A stretch of DNA of 64,000 bases from Marinimicrobium agarilyticum DSM 16975 (GTDB taxonomy: Bacteria; Pseudomonadota; Gammaproteobacteria; Pseudomonadales; Cellvibrionaceae): the NCBI RefSeq assembly GCF_000423345.1, contig NZ_AUHU01000012.1, positions 1-64,000 of the forward strand. Reading direction: 5' to 3'. Position numbers and translations under genes: made by a program. Of this stretch, positions 25,927 to 34,637 are shown one piece after another. How positions within the stretch are numbered: the first letter of the stretch is position 1; every line of letters starts with the position of its first letter. The notes under the pieces were generated by a model. That model did not search any database. It was not told the origin of the DNA and saw nothing but the letters and a program-made list of their open reading frames with translations.

Positions 25927-27258
25927 TTAGTCGGCGACTTTCACAAACCGGATGACATCACCATTCCACTGCCAGTTGGTATTCCCAGCGCTTTTAATCC
26001 GAACGGTGTGGGTGCCTGCGCCGATAAAAAAGTCGCTGTCGAGGCTGAAGGTCTGGTAGGACTCCCAGCCGCCGGTGGCCGAAATATTGATTTGGCCAAC
26101 GTATACGCCGTCGATAGTGACCTCAGCTGCCAGCGTGCCGCTGGAGGGAGAGGCGACATTGACCTCTACCCGATACCGACCGTCTTCTGGCAGAGTGATG
26201 CTGTAGTCGCCCCAGTCACCCAAGGTGTTGTAGTTGATATTGCCCTGGCCTGAGGGGTTGAACCCTTCGACGTTGTCGCCCGCAACCGGACTGCCGTCTT
26301 TCCCCGTGGCAAAGAAAGCGCCGAAATCGGTCGATACGCTCACATCGCTGCCCGAGCCGCCGCTGTTACCACCATTAGTCTGGGTGACGGGTTTGTACAC
26401 CCGAATCCAGTCGACGTACATCCGGTTCTTGCTGGGGTCGGAGAGCTCTGCGTCTGTGGCCATGATGCCGTTGTCGGAGCGCCAGTCCTGGTCTTCCGCA
26501 TCGACGATGATCTGCATGGGCTTGCTCAGGCCCGTGCCGTTTGTGTAGTCGTAGGGGTCAATGATGTCGGGCCCGGAGACGGTGCGAACCAGCTGACCGT
26601 CAATGTAATACTCCAGGTGCCAGGGGTCTCGCCAGTAAACGCCGACCCGACTGAACTGATCGCGCCAGATACGGCCATCGGTGTACCAGGAACCCGAGTC
26701 TTTGGGCTGGTAGTCCTGGAAAGGGTCACGAATGAACACGTGATGCGACAGGTGCATCCTTTCCGAAAACCACGTCTGGTCTGGGCGGCTGCTGCTGTAG
26801 GACTCCACGATATCGATCTCCTCGGTGGAGTCTGAGCTCAACATCCAGACGGCGTTGGCCAGCACCTGATCCATGACTTTAACGCGGGTTTCAATGTACA
26901 CCGGGTATTGAATGCTGTCATTGGAGTGAATGGCGCCGGTATATACCTGATTGGTGTTGGGTTTGCGGGTGGCTTTGATGACCAGGTTTCCGCCAGTCAC
27001 TTCCGAGTTGGGATTGTGGTAATCCGTCAGGCCGGGGCCTTGCCAGCTGTTGATGAACCCTTCGGACCACTGGTTGTAGAAGGTCGGGCTTTTGCCGTTG
27101 GCTGGGGCGGAGTAGTTGAAATCGTCGGAAACCGAGTCAACCAACTGCCAGGAGTTGCCTGCGCCGGGATCGGCAGGCACCGGTATGCCATCCCAGTCGG
27201 CGGCGTGAACCATGGAGCCGTAGGCAGTGACGGCGGCGATACACAAGAGTTTTTTCAT
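25927..27258 (-). CDS. GH16 beta-agarase with C-terminal CBM6 (secreted)
   Basis: 443 residues with a Sec signal peptide (MKKLLCIAAVTAYGSMVHA). The mature protein begins ADWDGIPVPADPGAGNSW, close to Saccharophagus Aga16B-type enzymes. Catalytic motif EIDIVE (Glu147, Asp149, Glu152); CBM6 at about residues 310-443. GGAGG precedes the ATG by seven bases. It is highly similar to the GH16 at 23212 but has no lipobox and only a short glycine/serine linker, so it should be released rather than anchored. Confidence 0.9.
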   Translation of the reverse strand: MKKLLCIAAVTAYGSMVHAADWDGIPVPADPGAGNSWQLVDSVSDDFNYSAPANGKSPTFYNQWSEGFINSWQGPGLTDYHNPNSEVTGGNLVIKATRKPNTNQVYTGAIHSNDSIQYPVYIETRVKVMDQVLANAVWMLSSDSTEEIDIVESYSSSRPDQTWFSERMHLSHHVFIRDPFQDYQPKDSGSWYTDGRIWRDQFSRVGVYWRDPWHLEYYIDGQLVRTVSGPDIIDPYDYTNGTGLSKPMQIIVDAEDQDWRSDNGIMATDAELSDPSKNRMYVDWIRVYKPVTQTNGGNSGGSGSDVSVSTDFGAFFATGKDGSPVAGDNVEGFNPSGQGNINYNTLGDWGDYSITLPEDGRYRVEVNVASPSSGTLAAEVTIDGVYVGQINISATGGWESYQTFSLDSDFFIGAGTHTVRIKSAGNTNWQWNGDVIRFVKVAD

Positions 27259-27430
27259 AAATCCTCCATCGCGTTTATATCATTATCGCTGTGGGGTGTT
27301 GTGTGACCTGGGGCGCGGAACCCAACAGGCGGGCCGCGCGAGTCGGGGCACGCGAGCCAAGTCACGCTAGATAGGAACAAGAGGAAAAGCGCTCTTGAAC
27401 CCCTCAAAGACTATAGATAGATGACTGTAT

Positions 27431-27442
27431 AAAGTAAACAAT
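27431..27442. promoter_or_regulatory. Degenerate GntR-type operator upstream of GH16
   Basis: AAAGTAAACAAT keeps the right half (ACAAT) and part of the left half of the ATTGTnnACAAT pattern. It lies 173 bp before the GH16 start within a 334-bp gap that holds no gene. Weaker than the other sites. Confidence 0.35.
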
Positions 27443-27540
27443 ATTGCTGGTTAGTTTCTGAAATCGTGATGTAGAACTCAAGGTTGAAAGCGGCGCCCAA
27501 GGGGGAGTTAAAGGGCTGAGCGGGAAAGGGAAGAGGAAAA

Positions 27541-27575
27541 ACCGCCCTGGCCGGATTAGGTCCGGGCAGGGCGGT
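27541..27575 (-). terminator. Hairpin downstream of GH86
   Basis: ACCGCCCTG pairs with CAGGGCGGT around a loop, 18 bp after the GH86 stop. On the minus strand it is followed by TTTTTCCTC, so it acts as an intrinsic terminator. Confidence 0.7.
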
Positions 27576-27592
27576 CAGAGGCGGTTGTTGTC

Positions 27593-29782
27593 CTAGAAAG
27601 CCGTTTTTGGACGCAACAGGGCGGTTGTAGACGCGCCGTAACGAATCGCGAGTGAGCTCACGTAGCCACCGCTGTCGGGAAACTTAATGCGAACGGTGTT
27701 GTTGACGTCGATAAGCTCTACGGGGAGCGGAACCTCGATCACCCCAAAGAAACTCTCGCGGCCTTTTCCGTCCAGGTACTGGTCTCCACCACGCCAGTCG
27801 GTCGGTACCGTGACCGGCTCACCATTGACAGTGATTTCCGGTTGAAGCGACAGGCCGTGCTCCCGTCCCAGGCCCACGCGTAGAATGGCAAACCCTTCGG
27901 CTGACGTGTTGATGTCATCCACTTCGAAGGTGATCGGCCGTGCGCTTTCAATCGGTTGCTTGTAGGTGTTGGCGTAATAATTAGTCTCTTGCAGCTCACC
28001 CAGCGGTGCGTTGCCGGTGTTGCTGTAGCGGATGACCATGGTGGCTTCCGACTCCAGAGTCAGCGTTTGAGGCAGCTCGCTATAGGTCTGGTTCTCAATC
28101 ATCGGCGTCCTGTCATGCAGGGGCAGCTCTTGGTCACCCAGGAACAGCTGTTTGGTTTGTATCTTGGCCGGGGCCGCGCCATCTCGGAAGTTTAGGGCGA
28201 ACTCTTGAGTCTCAAAATCAAGGTTGTTGACGATGATAAAGGTTTCAGTATCACTCCGGTAAGCGTCGACTCGCAGATCCGGGTCGTCGGTGGCGGTATC
28301 CAAACGGGTGCCTCCAACGTCTTTCCATAGCTCGTACAACTTCACCAGTTCGGTGTATACCCATTGCTCACCGGATTCGCCTTCGGCTTCAAACTGTTGC
28401 CGCATTAAGCGGAAGTTATAGGGGACCGTTGGGCTTATTCTGCCCCATTCTGCCTTGACCGTAATGAACGGGAGTGCTTTTTCCACCTGGTGAGGGCGCT
28501 CCATAAAGGCCATCATCATAGAATTGATGGAATTGATCGTCAGCCAATCCCGATAGGGGAACCAGGGTTCATTTCTCAGCCGATGTACTTGGGCTCCGTA
28601 CTCGGAAATGATCAGAGGCATCTCCTTGCCGAAAGAGAGATCGGTGTAATGGTTCAACATGTCCAGCGTCGCTTCCATGTTGGCGCCTTTGCGGTATCGC
28701 TTGACCGGTACACCATTGTCGGTAAAGTCCGGGAAGTCGTACAAGTGCAGGGATATGAAATCCATATTACTGCCAGCGACGTCCAAGAAATGCTTGTCGC
28801 GCTCCTCCCAGCGGTTGAAGTTGTCTTTTTCGAAGTCGGGGAAGGCGACGGTGTACCCGCCCAGAAGCACATCTGGGTTAAGGGCCCGAACCTCTTTCGC
28901 CACCGTGTTATGAAATTCAAAAATGGTGGTCAGGTCGACCGGGTCCTCGGCCACTGTTACCAGCTCCCACAGCGGCTCATTCATCACTTCGACGTATAAA
29001 GGTTTGGGCTGGCCTGGCTCGCCTTCGCTTTGCCGGAAGAAATGCTTGAGGAACTGACTCATGTACTGCCCGGTCGCTGTTCCCAGTGGCTCCTCGGGGG
29101 TATCGGTTTGGGAAAAGGTCCACCCCTGTCCGGTGGGCGTGCCGTTCGGCCAGTAGGGGTGTTGCTGTGCCGCAACAATCATTTGCTGGTTGCGATGTTC
29201 CTGGGCGCGTTGAATGGGTCCGCGCACGTCTTGGCGGGCGCTATACCAACCGGTGGCGTCGTTGCCTCGGCTCTCAATCGCTTCATCATCAGCGTACCCG
29301 GGCTTCTCCGGGTCCTCGGGTACCTGTGACAGTTGCCATGCCATACCCCCGGTGTCGCGGCCGAAATACACATCATATTCAGTCACAAATTCGGCCATCA
29401 GGTTGTCGCCGCCGACTGAGTCAGCATTCTCTCCCAGCCACCAGTCCTGCTCGGTATGGGAGGCATGTAGGGTAATAAAGGCTTCCCGGTGGAAGGTGTC
29501 GGCATCGCCCACGGCTCGAGTGACGTCGGAATCAACATAAACCTGAGTGGCGCCTTCTGACGCAGCGGCGCTGGAGCTGCTTATGGAGGTGGTACTCATA
29601 CTGCTGCTGGACGAGGTGCTCGTCTGGCTGCTTGAGCTGGCGCTTTGCTGCGAGCTCGAGGCGCTTGAAGGGCTTTCCGAGTCGCCATAGCTCCCTCCGC
29701 AGCCCTGAAGGCCGGCGGTCAGTAGCACGGTGAGTGCGAATGCTGATCGGTTGCGGGACAAAAGATGCGTGCGATTGAGCAT
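27593..29782 (-). CDS. GH86 beta-agarase lipoprotein
   Basis: 729 residues. Lipoprotein signal with lipobox (LTAGLQGCGG), then a serine-rich linker to about residue 75, a catalytic barrel and C-terminal beta domains (to 729). The probable acid/base is Glu269 in EVMNEPLWEL and the nucleophile Glu394 in LIISEYGAQ. GH86 agarases cut agarose or porphyran-type chains to neoagaro-oligosaccharides. It is transcribed divergently from the AHG catabolic operon with two GntR-type operators in between. Confidence 0.88.
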   Translation of the reverse strand: MLNRTHLLSRNRSAFALTVLLTAGLQGCGGSYGDSESPSSASSSQQSASSSSQTSTSSSSSMSTTSISSSSAAASEGATQVYVDSDVTRAVGDADTFHREAFITLHASHTEQDWWLGENADSVGGDNLMAEFVTEYDVYFGRDTGGMAWQLSQVPEDPEKPGYADDEAIESRGNDATGWYSARQDVRGPIQRAQEHRNQQMIVAAQQHPYWPNGTPTGQGWTFSQTDTPEEPLGTATGQYMSQFLKHFFRQSEGEPGQPKPLYVEVMNEPLWELVTVAEDPVDLTTIFEFHNTVAKEVRALNPDVLLGGYTVAFPDFEKDNFNRWEERDKHFLDVAGSNMDFISLHLYDFPDFTDNGVPVKRYRKGANMEATLDMLNHYTDLSFGKEMPLIISEYGAQVHRLRNEPWFPYRDWLTINSINSMMMAFMERPHQVEKALPFITVKAEWGRISPTVPYNFRLMRQQFEAEGESGEQWVYTELVKLYELWKDVGGTRLDTATDDPDLRVDAYRSDTETFIIVNNLDFETQEFALNFRDGAAPAKIQTKQLFLGDQELPLHDRTPMIENQTYSELPQTLTLESEATMVIRYSNTGNAPLGELQETNYYANTYKQPIESARPITFEVDDINTSAEGFAILRVGLGREHGLSLQPEITVNGEPVTVPTDWRGGDQYLDGKGRESFFGVIEVPLPVELIDVNNTVRIKFPDSGGYVSSLAIRYGASTTALLRPKTAF

Positions 29783-29934
29783 GCTTATACCTCTTTATCG
29801 TGTCAGGCATCGGGCTGGAGAAACCGCCCTGTTCTGCCTGCCTGGGTTTTTATGTCGCTATAGCGTGCCCGGCTGAACCAGGCCAGACCGAGCACGCTGG
29901 GTGCGATACCTTTACTACGGTCTTCACTATATAG

Positions 29935-29952
29935 TATATTGTCGACAATATA
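29935..29952. promoter_or_regulatory. GntR-type operator, GH86 / AHG operon divergent region (site 1)
   Basis: TATATTGTCGACAATATA is a perfect 18-bp palindrome with the core ATTGTcgACAAT. It sits in the 306-bp gap between divergent genes and could control both. The rest of the gap holds no gene. Confidence 0.65.
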
Positions 29953-30017
29953 TATGTGTCGATAGCTGCATTGCGCCGCAATGCCAGATAACGGTAGGAT
30001 GCATTAAATATTGTAAT

Positions 30018-30029
30018 ATTGTTGACAAT
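30018..30029. promoter_or_regulatory. GntR-type operator, GH86 / AHG operon divergent region (site 2)
   Basis: ATTGTtgACAAT, 59 bp before the cycloisomerase start and 80 bp from site 1. An extra half-site (ATTGTAAT) lies just to the left. Confidence 0.65.
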
Positions 30030-30088
30030 ATGCAAATTCAGGCCTACAGTCGTTGTAAAGACCGTTTTATCAATAAGAGAGATCGATA

Positions 30089-31228
30089 ATGAGCAAGCTT
30101 GACGTCGTTCCGGGGTGTGAGTCGCGCGCCGCATCTGAAATCGTTGATGTAAGAATCGAGTACTACCGGGTACCGTTGGAAGAGGTGCTCGCTGATGCAA
30201 AGCATGGGAATCATACCCATTTCGAGCTGGTTCTTTGTCGTATTGCTTGTGGTGATGGCCGTGAGGGTGTCGGCTACACGTATACTGGCGGCACCGGTGG
30301 TCGAGCCATTTATTCTTTGTTGAAGGATGAGTTGGCGCCCGGACTAATAGGGCTCGACTCTTCTGAGATTCTGTCGATTTGGGAAAAAGTGCAGTGGAAA
30401 CTGCACTATGTGGGGCGCGGTGGCCTCGTCAGCTTCGCCCAGTCCGCTATTGACATTGCTTTGTGGGATCTGAGGTGCAAACGGCTGGGGCTGCCTTTGT
30501 GGAAAGTGGCCGGCGGAGTAAATAACACTACCCGTTGTTATGCGGGCGGAATTGATCTTAATTTCTCCAAGGACCGGTTGCTGGAAAACGTCAAGGGTTA
30601 TCTGGATCGGGGGTTTGATGCGGTCAAGATAAAAGTTGGCAAAGCGGACTCCCGCGAAGATGTTGATCGGGTTAGGGCTGTCCGAAAATTGATCGGCCCC
30701 AGTCGCGGATTCATGGTCGATGCCAACTATTCCATGACGGTCGAGGGAGCAGTGCGCTTCTCTAACTCCATTGTCGATCAAGATATTACCTGGTTTGAAG
30801 AGCCCACTATCCCTGACGATTACGACGGATATGCTCGTATCGCTCAATCAACGTCTATTGCTTTGGCCATGGGTGAAAACCTTCACACTATTCACGAATT
30901 TACCTACGCGGTCTCTCAGGCCAGGCTTGGTTTTCTTCAGCCTGACGCCTCCAATATCGGTGGTATCACAGGTTGGCTGAAGGTGGCGGATCTGGCACAG
31001 GCGTTCAACCTCCCTGTCTGTAGCCACGGAATGCATGAGCTGCACGTTTCTCTCATGGCGTCACAGCCCAATGCGGGCTACCTGGAAGTTCACTCCTTCC
31101 CGATCGACGCCTACACCACTCACCCCTTGAAACTTGAGAACGGTCGTGCCGTGGCGCCGGACATTCCCGGCACCGGTGTAGAGTTTGATCACGACCTTCT
31201 GCGCAAGCATCTCATTCAAGCTTATTAA
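30089..31228 (+). CDS. 3,6-anhydro-L-galactonate cycloisomerase (enolase superfamily)
   Basis: A 379-residue member of the mandelate racemase/muconate lactonizing group. Key blocks: catalytic lysines in AVKIKVGK, metal ligands in VDANYS, WFEEPT and MGENLH, and a general base region [10 protein letters not shown]. In agar degraders this enzyme opens 3,6-anhydro-L-galactonate to 2-keto-3-deoxy-L-galactonate (KDGal). The assignment is supported by the AHG dehydrogenase in the same operon. It is the first gene of a plus-strand operon that may run to the TRAP genes, with two operators in front. Confidence 0.85.
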   Translation: MSKLDVVPGCESRAASEIVDVRIEYYRVPLEEVLADAKHGNHTHFELVLCRIACGDGREGVGYTYTGGTGGRAIYSLLKDELAPGLIGLDSSEILSIWEKVQWKLHYVGRGGLVSFAQSAIDIALWDLRCKRLGLPLWKVAGGVNNTTRCYAGGIDLNFSKDRLLENVKGYLDRGFDAVKIKVGKADSREDVDRVRAVRKLIGPSRGFMVDANYSMTVEGAVRFSNSIVDQDITWFEEPTIPDDYDGYARIAQSTSIALAMGENLHTIHEFTYAVSQARLGFLQPDASNIGGITGWLKVADLAQAFNLPVCSHGMHELHVSLMASQPNAGYLEVHSFPIDAYTTHPLKLENGRAVAPDIPGTGVEFDHDLLRKHLIQAY

Positions 31229-31241
31229 ATAGAGGTATCCC

Positions 31242-32267
31242 ATGAAAGCTTCTCAATACGCAGGCAACAAAAAATTCACCATCGTTGAGGGCGAAAGAGT
31301 CGCACCCGGTGCCGGTGAAGTGTGCTTGAAAGTCGGTTTTACCGGTATCTGCGGAACCGATATGCACATCTATCACGGCGTAATGGATAAGCGAGTGTCC
31401 ATTCCCCAGACGACCGGCCACGAAGTGTCCGGCGTTGTGGATGAAGTCGGTGAGGGCGTCACCGACTACAAGCCGGGCGACCGGGTTGTAGTGCGCCCGC
31501 TGGATTATTGTGGAAGTTGCCCGGCATGTGATGCCGGGCATTCACACATTTGCCACAACCTGAAATTTATGGGCATTGATACGCCAGGGTCCTTCCAGAA
31601 CTACTGGACAGTGAAGGCCAGAACGCTTCACCGCCTTCCTGAGAACGTCTCCTTGCAGCAAGGCGCCCTGGTGGAGCCGCTGTCGGTTGCTTGCCACGAC
31701 GTGGCTCGCGCGAAACTGAAAGCCGGTGAAAAGGCCGTGGTTCTCGGTGGTGGCCCGATCGGTCAGCTGGTGGCAGCGGTCGCCAAGGGTATTGGTGCCG
31801 AAGTGATGGTATCGGAACTCAATCCGGCACGCCTGAAGTTCTCTGAAGATCTGGGCTTTGAGACGGTAAACCCCAAAGAGGAGGACATAGAAGAGAAAGT
31901 CAAAGCTTGGACGAACGGCAAAGGTGCGGATGTCGTCTTTGAGGTAAGCGGTGTTCAGGCCGCCGTAGAAACCATGACCCAGATCGCGTCGGTACGTGGC
32001 CGTATCTGCATGGTGGCGATTCACGCGGAAAAGCCTCTTGTCAACCTCTTCCACTTCTTCTGGAAAGAGCTGGAGCTGGTTGGCGCTCGCGTCTATGAGG
32101 CCGAGGATTTCGACCAGGCTATCGATATGATTGCCTCCGGAAAGATCGATATTGACCGGTTTATTACCTCAGTCTCTCCGTTGGATGAGATCGACGAGGC
32201 GTTCGCCAATATCGATGCAAACCCCGAAGGTATGAAATCTCTGATCAACTGTGGAGGCGTTCAATGA
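31242..32267 (+). CDS. Zinc-dependent MDR dehydrogenase, probable KDGal 5-dehydrogenase
   Basis: 341 residues of the medium-chain dehydrogenase family. GICGTDMHIYHG and GHEVSG carry the catalytic zinc site; CGSCPACDAGHSHIC is the structural zinc loop; VLGGGPIGQL starts the NAD-binding fold. It starts 13 bp after the cycloisomerase and overlaps the next gene by four bases (ATGA). In the known L-AHG route KDGal is oxidised at C5 to 2,5-diketo-3-deoxy-L-galactonate and then reduced to KDG; this MDR/SDR pair fits those two steps. Which of the two does which is inferred. Confidence 0.7.
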   Translation: MKASQYAGNKKFTIVEGERVAPGAGEVCLKVGFTGICGTDMHIYHGVMDKRVSIPQTTGHEVSGVVDEVGEGVTDYKPGDRVVVRPLDYCGSCPACDAGHSHICHNLKFMGIDTPGSFQNYWTVKARTLHRLPENVSLQQGALVEPLSVACHDVARAKLKAGEKAVVLGGGPIGQLVAAVAKGIGAEVMVSELNPARLKFSEDLGFETVNPKEEDIEEKVKAWTNGKGADVVFEVSGVQAAVETMTQIASVRGRICMVAIHAEKPLVNLFHFFWKELELVGARVYEAEDFDQAIDMIASGKIDIDRFITSVSPLDEIDEAFANIDANPEGMKSLINCGGVQ

Positions 32268-33028
32268 ACGACATGTTTAACCTGGAAGGAAGAGTTGCTC
32301 TGGTAACCGGCTGTAAACGGGGTATTGGCAAGGCCATGGCTGTAGCCTTGGCTGAAGCGGGCGCTGATATTATTGGTGTGTCCGCGACTCTGGAATCCTC
32401 CGGCTCCGAGGTGGAGAAGGAGGTTACCGATAAAGGCAGAAAGTTCTCGGCCTATCAGTGCGATTTCTCCAATCGCGAGAACCTGTACGCTTTCATCAAG
32501 TCGGTCAAGAGCGATCATCCGAAAATTGACATTCTCGTGAACAACGCGGGAACGATCCGCCGGGAGCCCGCGACCGATCACGGCGATGACATCTGGGACG
32601 AGGTGATCGAAGTGAACCTCAACGCCCAGTTCATTCTGAGCCGGGAGATTGGCAAAGAAATGGTCGGTAATGGCTACGGCAAGATTATCTTCACCGCCTC
32701 GCTGTTGACCTTCCAGGGCGGGATTACCGTTCCGGGGTATGCGGCCAGCAAGGGGGCGATTGCCCAGGTGGCCAAAGCGCTTTCAAACGAATGGGGCCCC
32801 AAAGGGGTCAACATCAACGCCATTGCACCGGGCTATATTGCCACGGACAACACCCAGGCGCTGCGTGACAACAAAGAGCGGGCCGACGCCATTCTGGCGC
32901 GCATCCCTCAGGGTCGATGGGGTGAGCCGGAAGACTTCAAGGGACCGGTGGTGTTCCTGGCTTCCAAAGCATCCGATTATATGAATGGCAGCGTCGTTCT
33001 CGTTGACGGCGGTTGGATGGGAAGGTGA
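32264..33028 (+). CDS. SDR-family reductase (KduD-like), probable 2,5-diketo-3-deoxygalactonate reductase
   Basis: 254 residues with [11 protein letters not shown] (cofactor loop), VNNAGTIRR, a catalytic Ser in TASLLTF and Y-x3-K in [11 protein letters not shown]. Closest in look to KduD-type 2-deoxy-gluconate 3-dehydrogenases. It is coupled to the MDR gene upstream and ends five bases before the aldehyde dehydrogenase start. Together they would turn KDGal into KDG, the substrate of the PfkB kinase encoded at 55988. The direction of reaction is inferred from context. Confidence 0.72.
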   Translation: MNDMFNLEGRVALVTGCKRGIGKAMAVALAEAGADIIGVSATLESSGSEVEKEVTDKGRKFSAYQCDFSNRENLYAFIKSVKSDHPKIDILVNNAGTIRREPATDHGDDIWDEVIEVNLNAQFILSREIGKEMVGNGYGKIIFTASLLTFQGGITVPGYAASKGAIAQVAKALSNEWGPKGVNINAIAPGYIATDNTQALRDNKERADAILARIPQGRWGEPEDFKGPVVFLASKASDYMNGSVVLVDGGWMGR

Positions 33029-33032
33029 TCTC

Positions 33033-34475
33033 ATGATTAAGAACAACCTCAACTTCATTGGTGGCAAGTACGTAGCGTCCAACTCGGACTCGACCATCAA
33101 AGTCTATAACCCAACCACGGGTGACGTAGTCGGTGAGGTTCCGGGAGGAACCAAAGAGGACGCTCAGAGCGCGCTTGATTCTGCCAGCCAGGGTCAAAAA
33201 CAGTGGGCCAAGCTGACCGCTCGTGAGCGTGCGTCAATCCTTCGTGCGTTTGCGCAAGGCATTCGAGGCAAAAAGCAGGGCCTGGCGGAGCTTCTGGTAG
33301 CGGAGCAGGGCAAACTGCTCTCCGTAGCAGAAGCCGAAGTTGAGGCGACCTGTACCTTCATAGAATATGCCTGCGACAACGCGCTGACGATCGAGGGGGA
33401 TATCCTGCCCTCTGATCGTCCGGGTGAGAAAATTTATATTCACAAAGTGCCGCGTGGCGTGGTTGTCGCGATTACCGCCTGGAACTTCCCCCTGGCGCTT
33501 GCTGGCCGGAAAATCGGCCCGGCGTTGGTGACCGGGAACTCCATTGTGGTGAAACCGACCCAGGAGACGCCTTTGGCAACATTGGCGCTGGGTGACATTG
33601 CGAACGAGGCGGGCATTCCTGCCGGCGTTCTGAACATTGTCAACGGTCATGGCTCTGTTGTGGGACAGCATTTGTGCGAAAGCCCCTTGACCAAGCTGAT
33701 TACCATGACCGGCAGCACCCGGGCGGGGCAGATCATTTCCCGCACCAGTGCGGACCTCCTCACGCCGGTTATGCTGGAACTGGGTGGTAAGGCGCCTTTG
33801 ATCATTATGGAGGATGCCGATCTTGATAAGGCAGTAGAAGAAACCTTCACAACGCGTTTCAGTAACTGTGGTCAGGTATGCACCTGTGCTGAGCGGGTGT
33901 ATGTGCATGAGAGCCTGTACGACCGGTTTATCGAAAAGCTGGTTCCAATGGTGGAGTCGATCAAACTGGGCGACCCGATGGACCCGGAAACGACCATGGG
34001 TCCCAAGGTGAATGCCCGGGAAATTGAAAACATCGACAAGCTGGTGAAAGAAGGCGTAGAGCAGGGCGCCAAGGTGCTAACCGGTGGAGGCGTTGCAGAA
34101 GTGAAAGCGTTTCCCAATGGCCATTGGTATCAGCCGACGGTGCTGGGCGATGTGAAGCAGGATAACGTTCTGGTTCACGAAGAAACCTTCGGCCCGATTC
34201 TTCCGGTGGTAAAAATCTCCAGCATTGATGAGGCGATTGAGTACTCCAACGACAGCATCTACGGTCTCTCCACGTACCTCTTTACCAATAACTTGAACTA
34301 TATCCATCGGTACATTGATGAAGTCGAAAGCGGTGAGGTCTATGTCAACCGCGGGATCGGCGAACAGCATCAAGGATTCCACAACGGCTGGAAACTCAGT
34401 GGTGCCGGTGGTGAGGACGGTCGCTATGGCCTTGAACAGTACCTCGAAAAGAAAACGGTTTACTTTCAGGAGTAA
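33033..34475 (+). CDS. 3,6-anhydro-L-galactose dehydrogenase (aldehyde dehydrogenase family)
   Basis: About 480 residues from ATG 33033 ([19 protein letters not shown]); the open frame from 32985 overlaps the SDR gene and is not needed. Family blocks: [28 protein letters not shown] (general base Glu) and [14 protein letters not shown] (catalytic Cys). The overall look is that of AldA-type lactaldehyde/glycolaldehyde dehydrogenases, the group that includes AHG dehydrogenases. It would oxidise AHG to anhydrogalactonate with NAD(P). A hairpin at 34486-34519 and a terminator follow. Confidence 0.82.
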   Translation: MIKNNLNFIGGKYVASNSDSTIKVYNPTTGDVVGEVPGGTKEDAQSALDSASQGQKQWAKLTARERASILRAFAQGIRGKKQGLAELLVAEQGKLLSVAEAEVEATCTFIEYACDNALTIEGDILPSDRPGEKIYIHKVPRGVVVAITAWNFPLALAGRKIGPALVTGNSIVVKPTQETPLATLALGDIANEAGIPAGVLNIVNGHGSVVGQHLCESPLTKLITMTGSTRAGQIISRTSADLLTPVMLELGGKAPLIIMEDADLDKAVEETFTTRFSNCGQVCTCAERVYVHESLYDRFIEKLVPMVESIKLGDPMDPETTMGPKVNAREIENIDKLVKEGVEQGAKVLTGGGVAEVKAFPNGHWYQPTVLGDVKQDNVLVHEETFGPILPVVKISSIDEAIEYSNDSIYGLSTYLFTNNLNYIHRYIDEVESGEVYVNRGIGEQHQGFHNGWKLSGAGGEDGRYGLEQYLEKKTVYFQE

Positions 34476-34485
34476 ATTGGTTCGA

Positions 34486-34519
34486 CTTCTTCCCGCTCGG
34501 AACGATAAGCGGGAAGAAG
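34486..34519. repeat. Inverted repeat after the AHG dehydrogenase
   Basis: CTTCTTCCCGCT pairs perfectly with AGCGGGAAGAAG around a ten-base loop. No T-run follows; it may protect the upstream mRNA from 3' decay or act as a processing site. Confidence 0.5.
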
Positions 34520-34582
34520 TGGTTCGCACCAAAGCAGCCGTTTTGAGTAAAGCGGACTTTATTACAATAAGCTGTATTTGAC

Positions 34583-34612
34583 GCCAGTTACGGCACCGTA
34601 ACTGGCTTTTTG
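34583..34612 (+). terminator. Intrinsic terminator between AHG dehydrogenase and GH50
   Basis: GCCAGTTACG pairs with CGTAACTGGC around a GCAC loop, followed by TTTTTG. It lies 107 bp after the dehydrogenase and just before the GH50 ribosome-binding site, so it could lower expression of the downstream genes or separate the operon. Confidence 0.75.
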
Positions 34613-34637
34613 TGTAACTAGAATAAAGTGGTTTACG

